A model generated the notes under the pieces. It searched no databases, was not told the origin of the DNA, and saw only the letters and a list, made by a program, of their open reading frames with translations. The position numbers and the translations under genes were made by a program. From Oscillospiraceae bacterium (GTDB taxonomy: Bacteria; Bacillota; Clostridia; Oscillospirales; CAG-382), in assembly GCA_015064625.1 (NCBI GenBank), contig SVRW01000023.1, forward strand, positions 1-32,567: a DNA stretch of 32,567 nucleotides, written 5' to 3'. Positions within the stretch are counted from its first letter, which is position 1. The number at the start of each line of letters is the position of its first letter. Of the stretch, positions 1 through 7,863 are shown piece after piece.

Positions 1-19
1 GTGTTATTATTTTACCCAT
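1..19 (-). CDS. Start of a leftward gene (only six codons in window)
   Basis: An ATG read on the minus strand at 19-17 opens a frame reading M-G-K-I-I-T that runs off the left edge. Support comes from upstream: a purine-rich AAAGGAAA about 12 bases before the ATG, and a near-consensus sigma-A promoter at 103-75 pointing this way. Six residues are too few to name a product. The start is inferred from this signal layout, not from homology. Confidence 0.42.
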
Positions 20-74
20 GAGGTCTTGTTTCCTTTCTCGTTTTTCGGGAGGTTTTGGTTTTAGGGGTAAAATC

Positions 75-103
75 ATTATACCACAAAGGATTCAAGATCT
101 CAA
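75..103 (-). promoter_or_regulatory. Sigma-A promoter for the leftward gene
   Basis: On the minus strand, TTGAGA (103-98) and TATAAT (80-75) are separated by exactly 17 bases. The spacer ends in TGTGG, which matches the Gram-positive TRTGn extended -10 element. Transcription would start near 68 and give a leader of about 50 bases before the ATG at 19. Confidence 0.7.
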
Positions 104-151
104 CTTTCATTTAACTTAACAAAACGATCCTTATAATATGGAGGTGTTTTT

Positions 152-1843
152 ATGAAAAATACGAAAATACTTTATTTTCTTTTGACATTAGTAGTTCTGC
201 TTAGCTCATCAACTTCTATAGTAAGCAAAGCCAAGGAAAGCCTTGAAGCAGACGATATTTATAAGGACGTCGTTGGAAACCCAAAGGAGTTTTACGAACA
301 GTATATTGATTATGAATTGTTTGAAAAGCAGGTGAGGGAATCCCTTGAAAATTTTGAAGAAGTAATATACTTCCCAAAGAATACGATTCCTTATTCGGAT
401 GAGGCTTTTTATGCCTTCTGGGATATGCTTGACGATGAAATGAGTGACCTTTATTACGTTTCAGGCTCCAATATCAATAGCTCAAACGGATATTTGACGT
501 ATGCAAAAATTACTTATTCTGCAACGCCTGATGAGGTTGAAGTGTATAACGTTACTTTGGAATCGGCTATGAAAAATATCCTTCTTGGCATTGAGGGAAA
601 CGATAGTCTTTCGGACGTGGAAAAGCTGTTGTTGATTCATGACAGATTAGCTGTTCTTTGCCAATATGATTATACTTTCTCCAACTATGATGCATACGAC
701 GCACTCGTTTATAAAACAAGCGTTTGTCAGGGATATGCAGAGGCGTATTCCTTGCTGCTTGATAAGGTGGGAATAAAAAACGAGCTTTGCTCATCCAGTC
801 AGTTGAACCACGCGTGGAATATTGTGTATCTTGATGGCAAGCCTTATCACGTTGACGTTACATGGGATGATCCTTCTTGGGGCGGAGGCAAAGAAGCTGT
901 TTTAGGATATGTACGACATACTAACTTTTTGAGATCAACCGAAGGAATCATTGAAGCGGAGCATACTGCAAACGATTTCAATTCAACACCTTCGGATACA
1001 ACTTACGATAATTATTTCTGGCAGAATTCCGAATCCGCTTTTGTTCTTCTGAACGATGAGATATATTATATTGATGAATCTGAAGGAGCATTGGTAAGAT
1101 ATAGTGACGGTGCTGTTCTTGCTTCCATTGATGACACTTGGACGGCAGGCGGATATTCATACTGGGTTGGTCATTACGGTAAGCTTGTAACCGATGGCGA
1201 AAACCTTTATTATTCACTTTCAAGCGGAGTTTATAAATATAATTTTGAAAAAGGAAAGGGAGAACTTGTTTATTCGCCCTCTCTCAACGGTGTGGAATCT
1301 ATATACGGATTATCGTATGAAAATGGGTATATTATTTGTCAGATAAACGAGTCTCCTAATATATCCTCAAGCTCCCGATATGAGAAAATTCTCGTTTCTG
1401 CAAAAGATGAAAAAAGAGATTCTATAGTTGTAAATGAAAACGCTTTCGTTTTATTGGATGGAGAATATGCAAAAGGCGTTCCTTGTAACACAACTGTTTC
1501 AGAAGTGCTTGAGCAGATTTACAACGGAAATGCTGTAATCAGTGATAAATTAGGAAGAGTTTTGCCGTTGGATGATCTTTGCAAAACGGGCGATAAAATA
1601 ACTCTGGTAGACGGAGCTTCCATTGCTTCGCAGTATGAAATTGTAATTCTTGGAGACGTGGACGGAAACGGTGTTGTTGACGCAACGGACTATATGAGAA
1701 TAAAATCCGTGTTCCTCGGCAATTATTCTCTTGAAGGCTCAAATAAGCTTGCCGCTGACGTTACAGCAGATGACAGAATCGATACAACTGACTATCTGCG
1801 TATAAAATCCTTCTTCCTTGGAACTTTTGATTTGTATGCGTAA
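152..1843 (+). CDS. Secreted transglutaminase-like protein with C-terminal type I dockerin
   Basis: The 563-residue product starts with a signal peptide (about residues 1-27, no lipobox), so it should be exported. Residues about 155-245 form a transglutaminase/papain-like core: C192 in the S-V-C-Q-G-Y motif, H220 in N-H-A-W-N and D235 in H-V-D-V-T-W-D, the usual Cys-His-Asp triad. Residues about 285-410 repeat the pattern 'aromatic-Y-Y-x-hydrophobic', resembling a DUF5050-type beta-propeller. Residues 501-563 are a type I dockerin with two F-hand segments (D-V-D-G-N-G and D-V-T-A-D-D), each followed by T-D-Y-x-R-I-K. The dockerin would attach the protein to a cohesin-bearing scaffoldin, not seen here. 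The start is set by GGAGGTG seven bases upstream. Family members cross-link proteins, hydrolyse peptides or act on cell-wall peptides; the substrate is unknown. It is a single-gene unit closed by a strong terminator. Confidence 0.88.
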   Translation: MKNTKILYFLLTLVVLLSSSTSIVSKAKESLEADDIYKDVVGNPKEFYEQYIDYELFEKQVRESLENFEEVIYFPKNTIPYSDEAFYAFWDMLDDEMSDLYYVSGSNINSSNGYLTYAKITYSATPDEVEVYNVTLESAMKNILLGIEGNDSLSDVEKLLLIHDRLAVLCQYDYTFSNYDAYDALVYKTSVCQGYAEAYSLLLDKVGIKNELCSSSQLNHAWNIVYLDGKPYHVDVTWDDPSWGGGKEAVLGYVRHTNFLRSTEGIIEAEHTANDFNSTPSDTTYDNYFWQNSESAFVLLNDEIYYIDESEGALVRYSDGAVLASIDDTWTAGGYSYWVGHYGKLVTDGENLYYSLSSGVYKYNFEKGKGELVYSPSLNGVESIYGLSYENGYIICQINESPNISSSSRYEKILVSAKDEKRDSIVVNENAFVLLDGEYAKGVPCNTTVSEVLEQIYNGNAVISDKLGRVLPLDDLCKTGDKITLVDGASIASQYEIVILGDVDGNGVVDATDYMRIKSVFLGNYSLEGSNKLAADVTADDRIDTTDYLRIKSFFLGTFDLYA

Positions 1844-1847
1844 TTTT

Positions 1848-1879
1848 AAACCTCAGCAATGAATTTTGCTGAGGTTTTT
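1848..1879 (+). terminator. Rho-independent terminator after the transglutaminase-dockerin gene
   Basis: A perfect stem (AAACCTCAGCAA at 1848-1859 with its complement at 1866-1877) has a six-base loop and runs into T residues to 1879. It begins five bases after the stop codon. Confidence 0.9.
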
Positions 1880-1962
1880 CTGTATGAAAAGTAAAAAAAT
1901 GTAGTTGTTTACAAATAATAGATGTCATTTGTAACTCAAATTTGTATTTTAGGACGAAATCC

Positions 1963-1991
1963 TTGACAAAATATTAACATTGTGATAAAAT
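1963..1991 (+). promoter_or_regulatory. Strong sigma-A promoter in the 1.88-2.2 kb gap
   Basis: TTGACA (1963-1968, perfect) and TAAAAT (1986-1991) are 17 bases apart. The spacer ends in TGTGA, fitting the TRTGn extended -10 pattern. It should fire near 1998, towards the PPC-like fragment and the lipoprotein at 2577. Confidence 0.72.
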
Positions 1992-2024
1992 TATTACAGA
2001 GGCTAAATATACTCAAAATCTAAA

Positions 2025-2110
2025 ACGAATTTATATTTTTATGTTTGAAATTCGTAGCTGATACTTATTTAGAATAGAAAGAGGTGGTTCCAATGTGCAG
2101 TTTAAGGTAA
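2025..2110 (+). other. Leader with hairpin, ribosome site and a five-codon ORF
   Basis: Downstream of the promoter lies an 8-bp inverted repeat (ACGAATTT at 2025-2032, AAATTCGT at 2048-2055). A near-perfect ribosome site, GAGGTGG (2081-2087), then precedes an ATG at 2093. That ATG opens only M-C-S-L-R before TAA at 2108. Either this is a real micro-ORF, or it is the old start of the broken gene whose remains follow; the two are in the same reading frame, 114 bases apart. The rest of the 1880-2203 gap shows nothing else I can identify. Confidence 0.45.
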
Positions 2111-2203
2111 TTTTCAATGATTTATCACCGCTATATGTTAAAATCTTGCAATTTCTAAGATTATATTTAGAGTTAATAAAATGTAACAATGAGAAAAATG
2201 TAG

Positions 2204-2554
2204 GATTTGGCTGGTAATTATTATGAATCGGCAAAATACTTAGGGCTAAATAATTCGTTTGATATAAAGAGAAGGATTGATTATATAAACGATTCTGACC
2301 ATTATGTTTTCACTCCAAGTCAAAGTGGAAATTATATTTTTACGGCAGGGTGGGCAAATTCTGATATAATAAATAATTTGAATGTTGTATTATGCGATAT
2401 TTATGTTGATTATGTAGGCGGACAAAGCGGAACAAATTTCCAATTTGAGGCATATTGTGAAGCAGGGAAAACATATTGGGTGTCAATTAGTTCTGATATG
2501 AGTACATATACACGGCTTATGAATTATTCAGTGGATATTTCAAAAACTTCTTAG
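2204..2554 (+). pseudogene. Orphan PPC-like beta-sandwich domain, lacking a proper N-terminus
   Basis: An open frame of about 117 codons follows an in-frame TAG at 2201. It has no ATG with a ribosome site; the only usable starts are TTG or similar. The sequence has the pattern of a bacterial pre-peptidase C-terminal (PPC) domain: 'A-G-N-Y-Y-E-S-A-K' opening, 'D-S-D-H-Y-V-F-T-P-S-Q-S-G-N-Y-I-F' core, then 'E-A-G-K-T-Y-W-V-S-I' and a terminal 'Y-S-V-D-I' strand. PPC domains normally sit at the C-terminus of secreted enzymes, so a free copy without signal peptide looks like the tail of a deleted gene. The frame is intact and lies 22 bases before the lipoprotein at 2577, so translation from a weak start cannot be ruled out. 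Confidence 0.6.
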
Positions 2555-2576
2555 CGTTTGAAGGGAGAGAATAATT

Positions 2577-3422
2577 ATGAAAAGAAATAGAATTGAATAT
2601 CTTTGTGCTTTTTTTCTTTCGATAATTGTTTGGTTAACGTCTTGCACGGGGGAGAATTCTTCTTTGACGGAAAACTCACTGGAACTTGATATGAACTCAG
2701 AGCTGGCTTCTGAAGAAAGCGAAAATGTTTCTAATGAAGAGGAAAAGATATTTTTGGATACGTACGAAATACGGGAATCCGAGAGCGGAAAAGACGTTCT
2801 TTTGTTTACAAAGGAAGCATTTGAGGCGTTAGAACACATTGATTCCGAGAACTTTACGTATGAAATGCTCAAGGCAATTGTTGATAACACCATAGACCTT
2901 TATCAAAGTAATGATACTATTACTATTCCTTTGAAAGAGGGTAGCGAATATAGTGATACGTTTAATGATACTGATGTAGGAAATCCGATTACTATCAAGA
3001 TATCTTGTCCGGGCGATGAGGATATGTGGTATTTGATTACGGATTTTTACGATTATGAGAAAAAGATAGCATATGAAGTTGGCACGGATTCGTCAAAAAG
3101 ATTTGCAGACGGAGAAAAAATTGTTTTTAAAACGGCAAAAACTATCGAATCAATGGATAGTGTGGATATGCTTGTGTTGAGAGAAATAATTTGGCTTAGG
3201 CTGTGGTATTCGGTGAATTCAGGGTGTTTTGAGTTTAAATCTTTCTCGGGGCGGTATGGGGGATATTTTATTATTTATTTGACCAATGAGGCGGATAACT
3301 ACGGTCGGAAGGCTCAGTTGGTATCAATTAACAATGGAGAAATATTTTATAAGCCTCAAAGCACAATGGATTCTGAAACGAAAAAGATTTGCTTGTTCCC
3401 TGAATGGTTCACGATTAAGTAA
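2577..3422 (+). CDS. Predicted lipoprotein of unknown function
   Basis: The 281-residue product has a short basic N-terminus, a hydrophobic stretch and the lipobox L-T-S-C with lipidation at C23. A low-complexity Ser/Glu linker follows (about residues 25-55), typical of surface lipoproteins in this window. The remaining 220 residues are mixed alpha/beta, with a conspicuous 'C-P-G-D-E-D-M-W-Y' turn near residue 142. I do not recognise the family. The ATG is supported by GGGAGAGA at 2563-2570. It is probably transcribed from the promoter at 1963, together with the PPC-like fragment, and ends before the terminator at 3496. Confidence 0.78.
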   Translation: MKRNRIEYLCAFFLSIIVWLTSCTGENSSLTENSLELDMNSELASEESENVSNEEEKIFLDTYEIRESESGKDVLLFTKEAFEALEHIDSENFTYEMLKAIVDNTIDLYQSNDTITIPLKEGSEYSDTFNDTDVGNPITIKISCPGDEDMWYLITDFYDYEKKIAYEVGTDSSKRFADGEKIVFKTAKTIESMDSVDMLVLREIIWLRLWYSVNSGCFEFKSFSGRYGGYFIIYLTNEADNYGRKAQLVSINNGEIFYKPQSTMDSETKKICLFPEWFTIK

Positions 3423-3495
3423 AGCAGCGGGATGAATTTTGGGCGCGTTGCGAAAGGATGACTGCGAATTGCAGTTGCAGACTTGCTTTTTTTTG

Positions 3496-3540
3496 AAATA
3501 CAGCTTTTCTTTGATATGGCGAAGAAAAGCTGTATTTTTT
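3496..3540 (+). terminator. Rho-independent terminator
   Basis: A perfect 16-bp stem (3496-3511 with 3522-3537) with a 10-base loop runs into a T tract. The -35 box of the next promoter begins two bases later, so the two transcription units are packed tightly. Confidence 0.88.
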
Positions 3541-3541
3541 A

Positions 3542-3570
3542 TTGACTTTTATTTGCGTTTGTTATATAAT
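3542..3570 (+). promoter_or_regulatory. Sigma-A promoter of the GH99-like lipoprotein gene
   Basis: TTGACT (3542-3547) and TATAAT (3565-3570) are 17 bases apart. Spacer and boxes together closely resemble the promoter at 6995-7023, with about 5 differences in 30 bases. Transcription should begin near 3577, giving a leader of roughly 50 bases. Confidence 0.8.
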
Positions 3571-3629
3571 GTATACCATAAAAAAGTATTTACTTTGTGT
3601 GATAACATGACCGAAAGGAATAAAACACC

Positions 3630-6600
3630 ATGAAAATTAAGGGAATTAAACGCATAGGATTATTGTTGATAGGGCTGATGCTCATATCAATCTTTTCTGC
3701 CTGCGGCGGTGAGGATGCGTCCGATGGTTCTTACGCAAACGTTTCGACGGATTTGTCTGAAGTCTCAACTGATGGCGGAGAGGACACATCTTCTGAGCCT
3801 TCGGGACAGCTTACCTTTGTCCCTGCTTCTCCCGAGGGTCAAGTGCTGACGGAGAAGGGACATTCTCCGCAGATTATAATTCGCAACTACAACGAAACCG
3901 CTACTGATGCTTTGGGACGTGTACTTCCCACGTCGGAAGAGACGGGAATGCCCAAAGAGGGGAAATACGTAGGTTTGTTCTATTCATATGTGACGGCAGG
4001 ACACAATTGTGATAATGATAATTCCAAGTCTTTGGCTGTTAATCCTTATAATCCTGATTTTGGGCCGAGATGGGAAATTTGCTTCTGGGCGGAGCCCGAA
4101 ACAGGTTATCATCGAGGAGATGACGTTTGGCAAATCCGCCGTGATATGTACTACTTTGCAATGGCTGGAGTGGATTTTCTCTACGTGGATTTAACAAATG
4201 GATTGCTGTACGAGGGTGCAACGAAAGTGTTTTTGGACACCTGTGCTCAGATGCGTGCCGAAGGACAGATGACGCCGTATATCGTGCCGTGGTGCTTTGG
4301 TACTGCCACGGAGAATGGCGGCGACATAGGTTCGTTCTATAATCAATTCATGACCGTAGAAAAATATAAAGACCTTTGGTTCCATTGGGAGGGCAAGCCA
4401 CTTGCGCTTATCAAGCCTCAAGATGATGGAACTTATCCAATTTTAAACGACGCTCGTTTTAGCGATAAGCTCACGTTTCGCAAAGCATGGACTATGCCTA
4501 ATCCGCAGCGAGGCGAAGGTTACTGGCTCGATAATAACGTGGTTAACTTTGGTTACGGTTACGGTTATCGTGACTCAAAAAGCGTTCGGTTTGCCGAATG
4601 TATTGGTATTGGCTGTGCCGGATTTGCGAATTTTGGCGCAGGCAGAAGCGGAAGGTTATCCACTGAATCATATTTGAACGATTTTTTGGAAACTGATACC
4701 CAGGGATTGGGATTGGTTTTTGAGGATGCATTTAAACAGGTTATGCGTAAGAACCCCGAATGTCAGGTGCTTCTTATTTCCCGTTGGAATGAGTGGGTGG
4801 CTCAAAACTTCACCCATCCTGACGACAAGGGAACTGATACGGGCTTTGTCGATCAGTTCAATGCGGAATTTTCACGTGATATTGAGCCTATGAAGGGCGG
4901 TTTTACGGATAACTACTTCTATCAGATGTGCTCCATAATCCGTCGTTTCAAGGGTGTTATGCCTGCTGACGAAGTATCCGGAGAAAACACTATTTACGAA
5001 GCTGATCCTGATGTTTTTGAAAAATGGCAAAACGTTTCCCCTGTTTATACAGACTTCAGAGGAGATACCACACACCGTGACCATCCCGGTGCATTGGGCA
5101 ATACCCGATACGTAAACACAACGGGTCGTAATGATATCGTTGAATCCCGCATTACCGCAGACGGCGGAAACCTCTACGTATACGTTCGCACAGCAGAAAA
5201 TATGACGTCCTACAAGGATAAAAATTGGATGATGCTGTTTATTGACGCTGATTCAGACAAGAATACGGGCTGGGAGGGCTATGATTACCTTGTTAACTAT
5301 GAGGTTGTGTCCGATACCGTCACTACCCTCTGTGCGTATAAGGATGGAGTATGGCAGGAGATTGGCACTGTGGCTTACCTTGCGAATGGCGACCGTATGA
5401 CCGTGACTATTCCCCGATCTTTGATAGGGCTGACAGATAAGACTTTGAACGTTAACTTCCATTGGATGGATAACGTTTCCGATATATACGACCTTGAATC
5501 ATGGTTCACCACTGGCGACAGTGCGCCCGAAAGACGTAATAATTATTCATACAAACAGGATATTGACTTTACAGGCGAGAATGAACGTTTTCTTCCCGCT
5601 CGCGAGAGCGGTGCTATTTCGGGTATGCGTCCTGTAACGTTTACCGACGAGGAGCAAAACTCTCTTGAGGAAGGCTTGAAGGTTTCCTTCTATCCATTGG
5701 TTGAGAATTACCCCAGCCAACCCGATTTTCGTCTTATTGACGTTTTGATGACAGGTAGTAAATCGACGAAGACGATTACCGCCGAGGACTTCGTTTATTC
5801 TTCCAACGTTGGTATGTTGTTTGAGGGTTATATTTATGTCGAACAAAACGGAGCTTACGAATTTGAACTTTCATACGACGATGGTGCAAAGCTCTTCATA
5901 GATGGACGTCTTGTGGTTGACGGCACATATGACCCCAACGCCGCAGACGGCATTAAGACCGCCAAAGGAAGCATTATTTTAGAAGCAGGCTATCACGCTA
6001 TACGCGTTGAGTATGCTGAACTTAAAGGCGGAAACGCTTATTTATCTCTTGAAGGAGATTGGAAATTCTTCCGCGTTGTTGATTATAAAAAAACTGTGGA
6101 AGCAGGGCTTATTCTTCGCGAGGATTTTGATAATACAACTTTTGATGAGTTGGAAAAGCATTTCGATATAGAAGCGACTTTCACCTTGGAGAACGGTTGG
6201 CTTTGCGGCAACTGGATCGATGGACGTCGCTTCCATTACGTCGCTTCCGAATTGAAATATTATACCTTTGAAACTCGTATTATTGCAGGCGGCATTGTCG
6301 CTCGCCCTTATCGCTCTGCTATTGCCTTGCGTATTCCGACGGATCAGCCGATCTCCAAAACGTCTCTCTATGTGCCCGATAACAACGATAGCGACCCCAC
6401 TTCGTATTTAGGCACAAGCGGCATTTTCCTTTATTGTGCTGAAAACACCTTGGAAGTTGCAATTCATATAAAGGATGAAACACGCTTCCGAAAGGTACAT
6501 TCTGTCGGTTATACGTTTACCCTGCCCGAAGGCGTATCCTTTGGAAAGGGGGCTGTGATTCGCTTTGAGGATAAGGGAGAAACTATTGATATTTATTGCG

Positions 6601-6863
6601 AAGGAGATTTGTTGGCTACCGTTCGTCTTTCGAAAAAGGAAAGAGCAGACGCTCAGTATTGGAAGGGCGAGAGCTATCGATACGCCGAAGTGCTTGATGC
6701 AAACGGCAAGGTAGTTCTGACTACCGAGGGCTACGAAGCATACGTTCCTGCATCGGGAAATTGCGCCGTTGTTGAACGTGCAAACTTTTTCAAGTTGGAC
6801 TATATCGAGCTGTATCAGCTTGGATATACGTACAACGGAGACGAAATCGTGCTTACGGATTAA
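3630..6863 (+). CDS. Multidomain surface lipoprotein: GH99/GH71-like barrel, CBM9-like, PA14 and LamG-like domains
   Basis: The 1077-residue product has a lipobox (F-S-A-C, lipidated at C25) and a Ser/Asp/Glu linker to about residue 60. Residues about 110-440 resemble the GH99/WbsX and GH71 TIM barrels: 'Y-V-G-L-F-Y-S-Y' first strand, 'M-A-G-V-D-F-L-Y-V-D' second strand, and a terminal 'L-L-I-S-R-W-N-E-W' like the W-N-E-W motif of GH99-like enzymes. Residues about 467-635 look like a CBM9/DOMON-type carbohydrate-binding domain ('L-Y-V-Y-V-R-T', 'M-L-F-I-D-A-D'). Residues about 682-815 are a PA14 domain ('Y-E-F-E-L-S-Y-D-D-G-A-K-L-F-I-D'). Residues about 826-1077 resemble a LamG/DUF1080 jelly-roll. 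A role in polysaccharide breakdown at the cell surface is inferred; the linkage is unknown. GAAAGGA 11 bases upstream supports the start. It is monocistronic. Confidence 0.82.
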   Translation: MKIKGIKRIGLLLIGLMLISIFSACGGEDASDGSYANVSTDLSEVSTDGGEDTSSEPSGQLTFVPASPEGQVLTEKGHSPQIIIRNYNETATDALGRVLPTSEETGMPKEGKYVGLFYSYVTAGHNCDNDNSKSLAVNPYNPDFGPRWEICFWAEPETGYHRGDDVWQIRRDMYYFAMAGVDFLYVDLTNGLLYEGATKVFLDTCAQMRAEGQMTPYIVPWCFGTATENGGDIGSFYNQFMTVEKYKDLWFHWEGKPLALIKPQDDGTYPILNDARFSDKLTFRKAWTMPNPQRGEGYWLDNNVVNFGYGYGYRDSKSVRFAECIGIGCAGFANFGAGRSGRLSTESYLNDFLETDTQGLGLVFEDAFKQVMRKNPECQVLLISRWNEWVAQNFTHPDDKGTDTGFVDQFNAEFSRDIEPMKGGFTDNYFYQMCSIIRRFKGVMPADEVSGENTIYEADPDVFEKWQNVSPVYTDFRGDTTHRDHPGALGNTRYVNTTGRNDIVESRITADGGNLYVYVRTAENMTSYKDKNWMMLFIDADSDKNTGWEGYDYLVNYEVVSDTVTTLCAYKDGVWQEIGTVAYLANGDRMTVTIPRSLIGLTDKTLNVNFHWMDNVSDIYDLESWFTTGDSAPERRNNYSYKQDIDFTGENERFLPARESGAISGMRPVTFTDEEQNSLEEGLKVSFYPLVENYPSQPDFRLIDVLMTGSKSTKTITAEDFVYSSNVGMLFEGYIYVEQNGAYEFELSYDDGAKLFIDGRLVVDGTYDPNAADGIKTAKGSIILEAGYHAIRVEYAELKGGNAYLSLEGDWKFFRVVDYKKTVEAGLILREDFDNTTFDELEKHFDIEATFTLENGWLCGNWIDGRRFHYVASELKYYTFETRIIAGGIVARPYRSAIALRIPTDQPISKTSLYVPDNNDSDPTSYLGTSGIFLYCAENTLEVAIHIKDETRFRKVHSVGYTFTLPEGVSFGKGAVIRFEDKGETIDIYCEGDLLATVRLSKKERADAQYWKGESYRYAEVLDANGKVVLTTEGYEAYVPASGNCAVVERANFFKLDYIELYQLGYTYNGDEIVLTD

Positions 6864-6896
6864 ATTGATTTCAATAAATCAAGTCTGAAAAAACTT

Positions 6897-6932
6897 AAAC
6901 CGCCGTGGATTTTCTGCGGCGGTTTGTTTTTT
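6897..6932 (+). terminator. Rho-independent terminator
   Basis: A GC-rich 9-bp stem (AAACCGCCG at 6897-6905, complement at 6917-6925) precedes a run of six T residues (6927-6932). Confidence 0.92.
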
Positions 6933-6994
6933 GCGACGATGAAAAGGCGTTTTGAATATGAGAGCTTTTTTCGCTGTAAGGTTTCAAAATTCTA

Positions 6995-7023
6995 TTGACA
7001 TTTATTTGTATTTGTTGTAAAAT
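6995..7023 (+). promoter_or_regulatory. Sigma-A promoter of the methyltransferase-yfhO-ktrBA operon
   Basis: TTGACA (6995-7000, perfect) and TAAAAT (7018-7023) are 17 bases apart. The spacer is nearly the same as that of the promoter at 3542-3570. Transcription should begin near 7030. Confidence 0.8.
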
Positions 7024-7077
7024 GCTATTTGTATAATAGTACATTGGGAAAGGATGCACATGGTGCAGTAAATAGAA

Positions 7078-7863
7078 ATGATAATTATATCCGAAAAACT
7101 CAATTCTTCCATTCCTTCGTCGAAAAAGCTTATGGAAAACGGAACGGATGAAGAAATAAGAGAATTTATTCAATTGCAGAGCGAGTGCGGAGCATCGTAT
7201 CTTGACCTTAATGCCGCCATGTGTGCGGATGAAGTAAACACGGCAAAACGTATAGCTGATTTGATAATAGAGCAGGGCGAATGCGGAATTGCGGTGGATT
7301 CTCCTTCGGAAGAAGCTATGGAAGCGATTCTTGAATACGTTGGCGAAAGATGCGACGTTTTGATAAACTCCGTGACACTTTCAGAAAGACAAGGAAATAT
7401 AGCCCTCGCTTCAAAGTATAACGCAGGTATAATTGCCGTTCTGACTGATGAGAGCGGTTCTCCCGACACGGCGGAAAAACGCCTTGCAAACGCGGACGAA
7501 ATAATAAAGAGAATCAGAGAAGCGGGAATTCCCGATGATAAGATTTATATTGACGTTATTGCTGAAACAGCGGCTGTGGAAGATAAAGCCGCAGCTTGTG
7601 CTCTCGAAACCGTGCGTCTTGTTCATGAAAAATATGAAAACGTTCATATTACCTGCGGACTTTCCAACATTTCCTTCGGACTTCCAGAAAGAAAGGTTTT
7701 AAACAGTGCATTTTTTGCTGCTGCAGCAGTTCTTGGAATGGATGCACCTATTTGTGATATAACGTCACCAAGTATAAAAAATTCATTTGCCGCAACGAAA
7801 ATCCTTTTGGGTGAGGATGATTATTGCATGGAATACATCGAAGAAATGAGGAGCACAAAGTGA
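7078..7863 (+). CDS. Pterin-binding methyltransferase of the MeTr (AcsE/MtgA-like) family
   Basis: The 261-residue product is about the length of methyltetrahydrofolate:corrinoid methyltransferases, and its N-terminus (M-I-I-I-S-E-K-L-N) matches their usual 'IIGE(K/R)IN' opening. 'Y-L-D-L-N-A' (about residues 41-46) corresponds to the pterin-site 'LDVN' strand. 'G-L-S-N-I-S-F-G-L-P' (194-203) is the family signature. These enzymes move the methyl group of methyl-THF to a corrinoid protein; no corrinoid protein or other Wood-Ljungdahl gene adjoins it, so its partner is unknown. The start is fixed by family alignment rather than ribosome site: the strong GGGAAAGGA (7046-7054) instead precedes an in-frame mini-ORF at 7060 (M-V-Q-stop). 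First gene of a probable six-gene operon; its stop overlaps the next start. Confidence 0.85.
   Translation: MIIISEKLNSSIPSSKKLMENGTDEEIREFIQLQSECGASYLDLNAAMCADEVNTAKRIADLIIEQGECGIAVDSPSEEAMEAILEYVGERCDVLINSVTLSERQGNIALASKYNAGIIAVLTDESGSPDTAEKRLANADEIIKRIREAGIPDDKIYIDVIAETAAVEDKAAACALETVRLVHEKYENVHITCGLSNISFGLPERKVLNSAFFAAAAVLGMDAPICDITSPSIKNSFAATKILLGEDDYCMEYIEEMRSTK

Noticed and set aside
132..137. TATAAT just upstream of the transglutaminase-dockerin gene
   Set aside because: Transcription from it would start at or after the ribosome site at 140-146, so it cannot serve that gene.
3439..3633. Open frame of 64 codons between the lipoprotein and the GH99-like gene
   Set aside because: It runs through a perfect terminator and the promoter of the next gene, and has no convincing ribosome site.
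7824..7859. TTG start extending the YfhO protein by 12 residues
   Set aside because: GTG at 7860 has AGGAG at the right distance and overlaps the upstream stop; the extension would lie deep in the methyltransferase gene.
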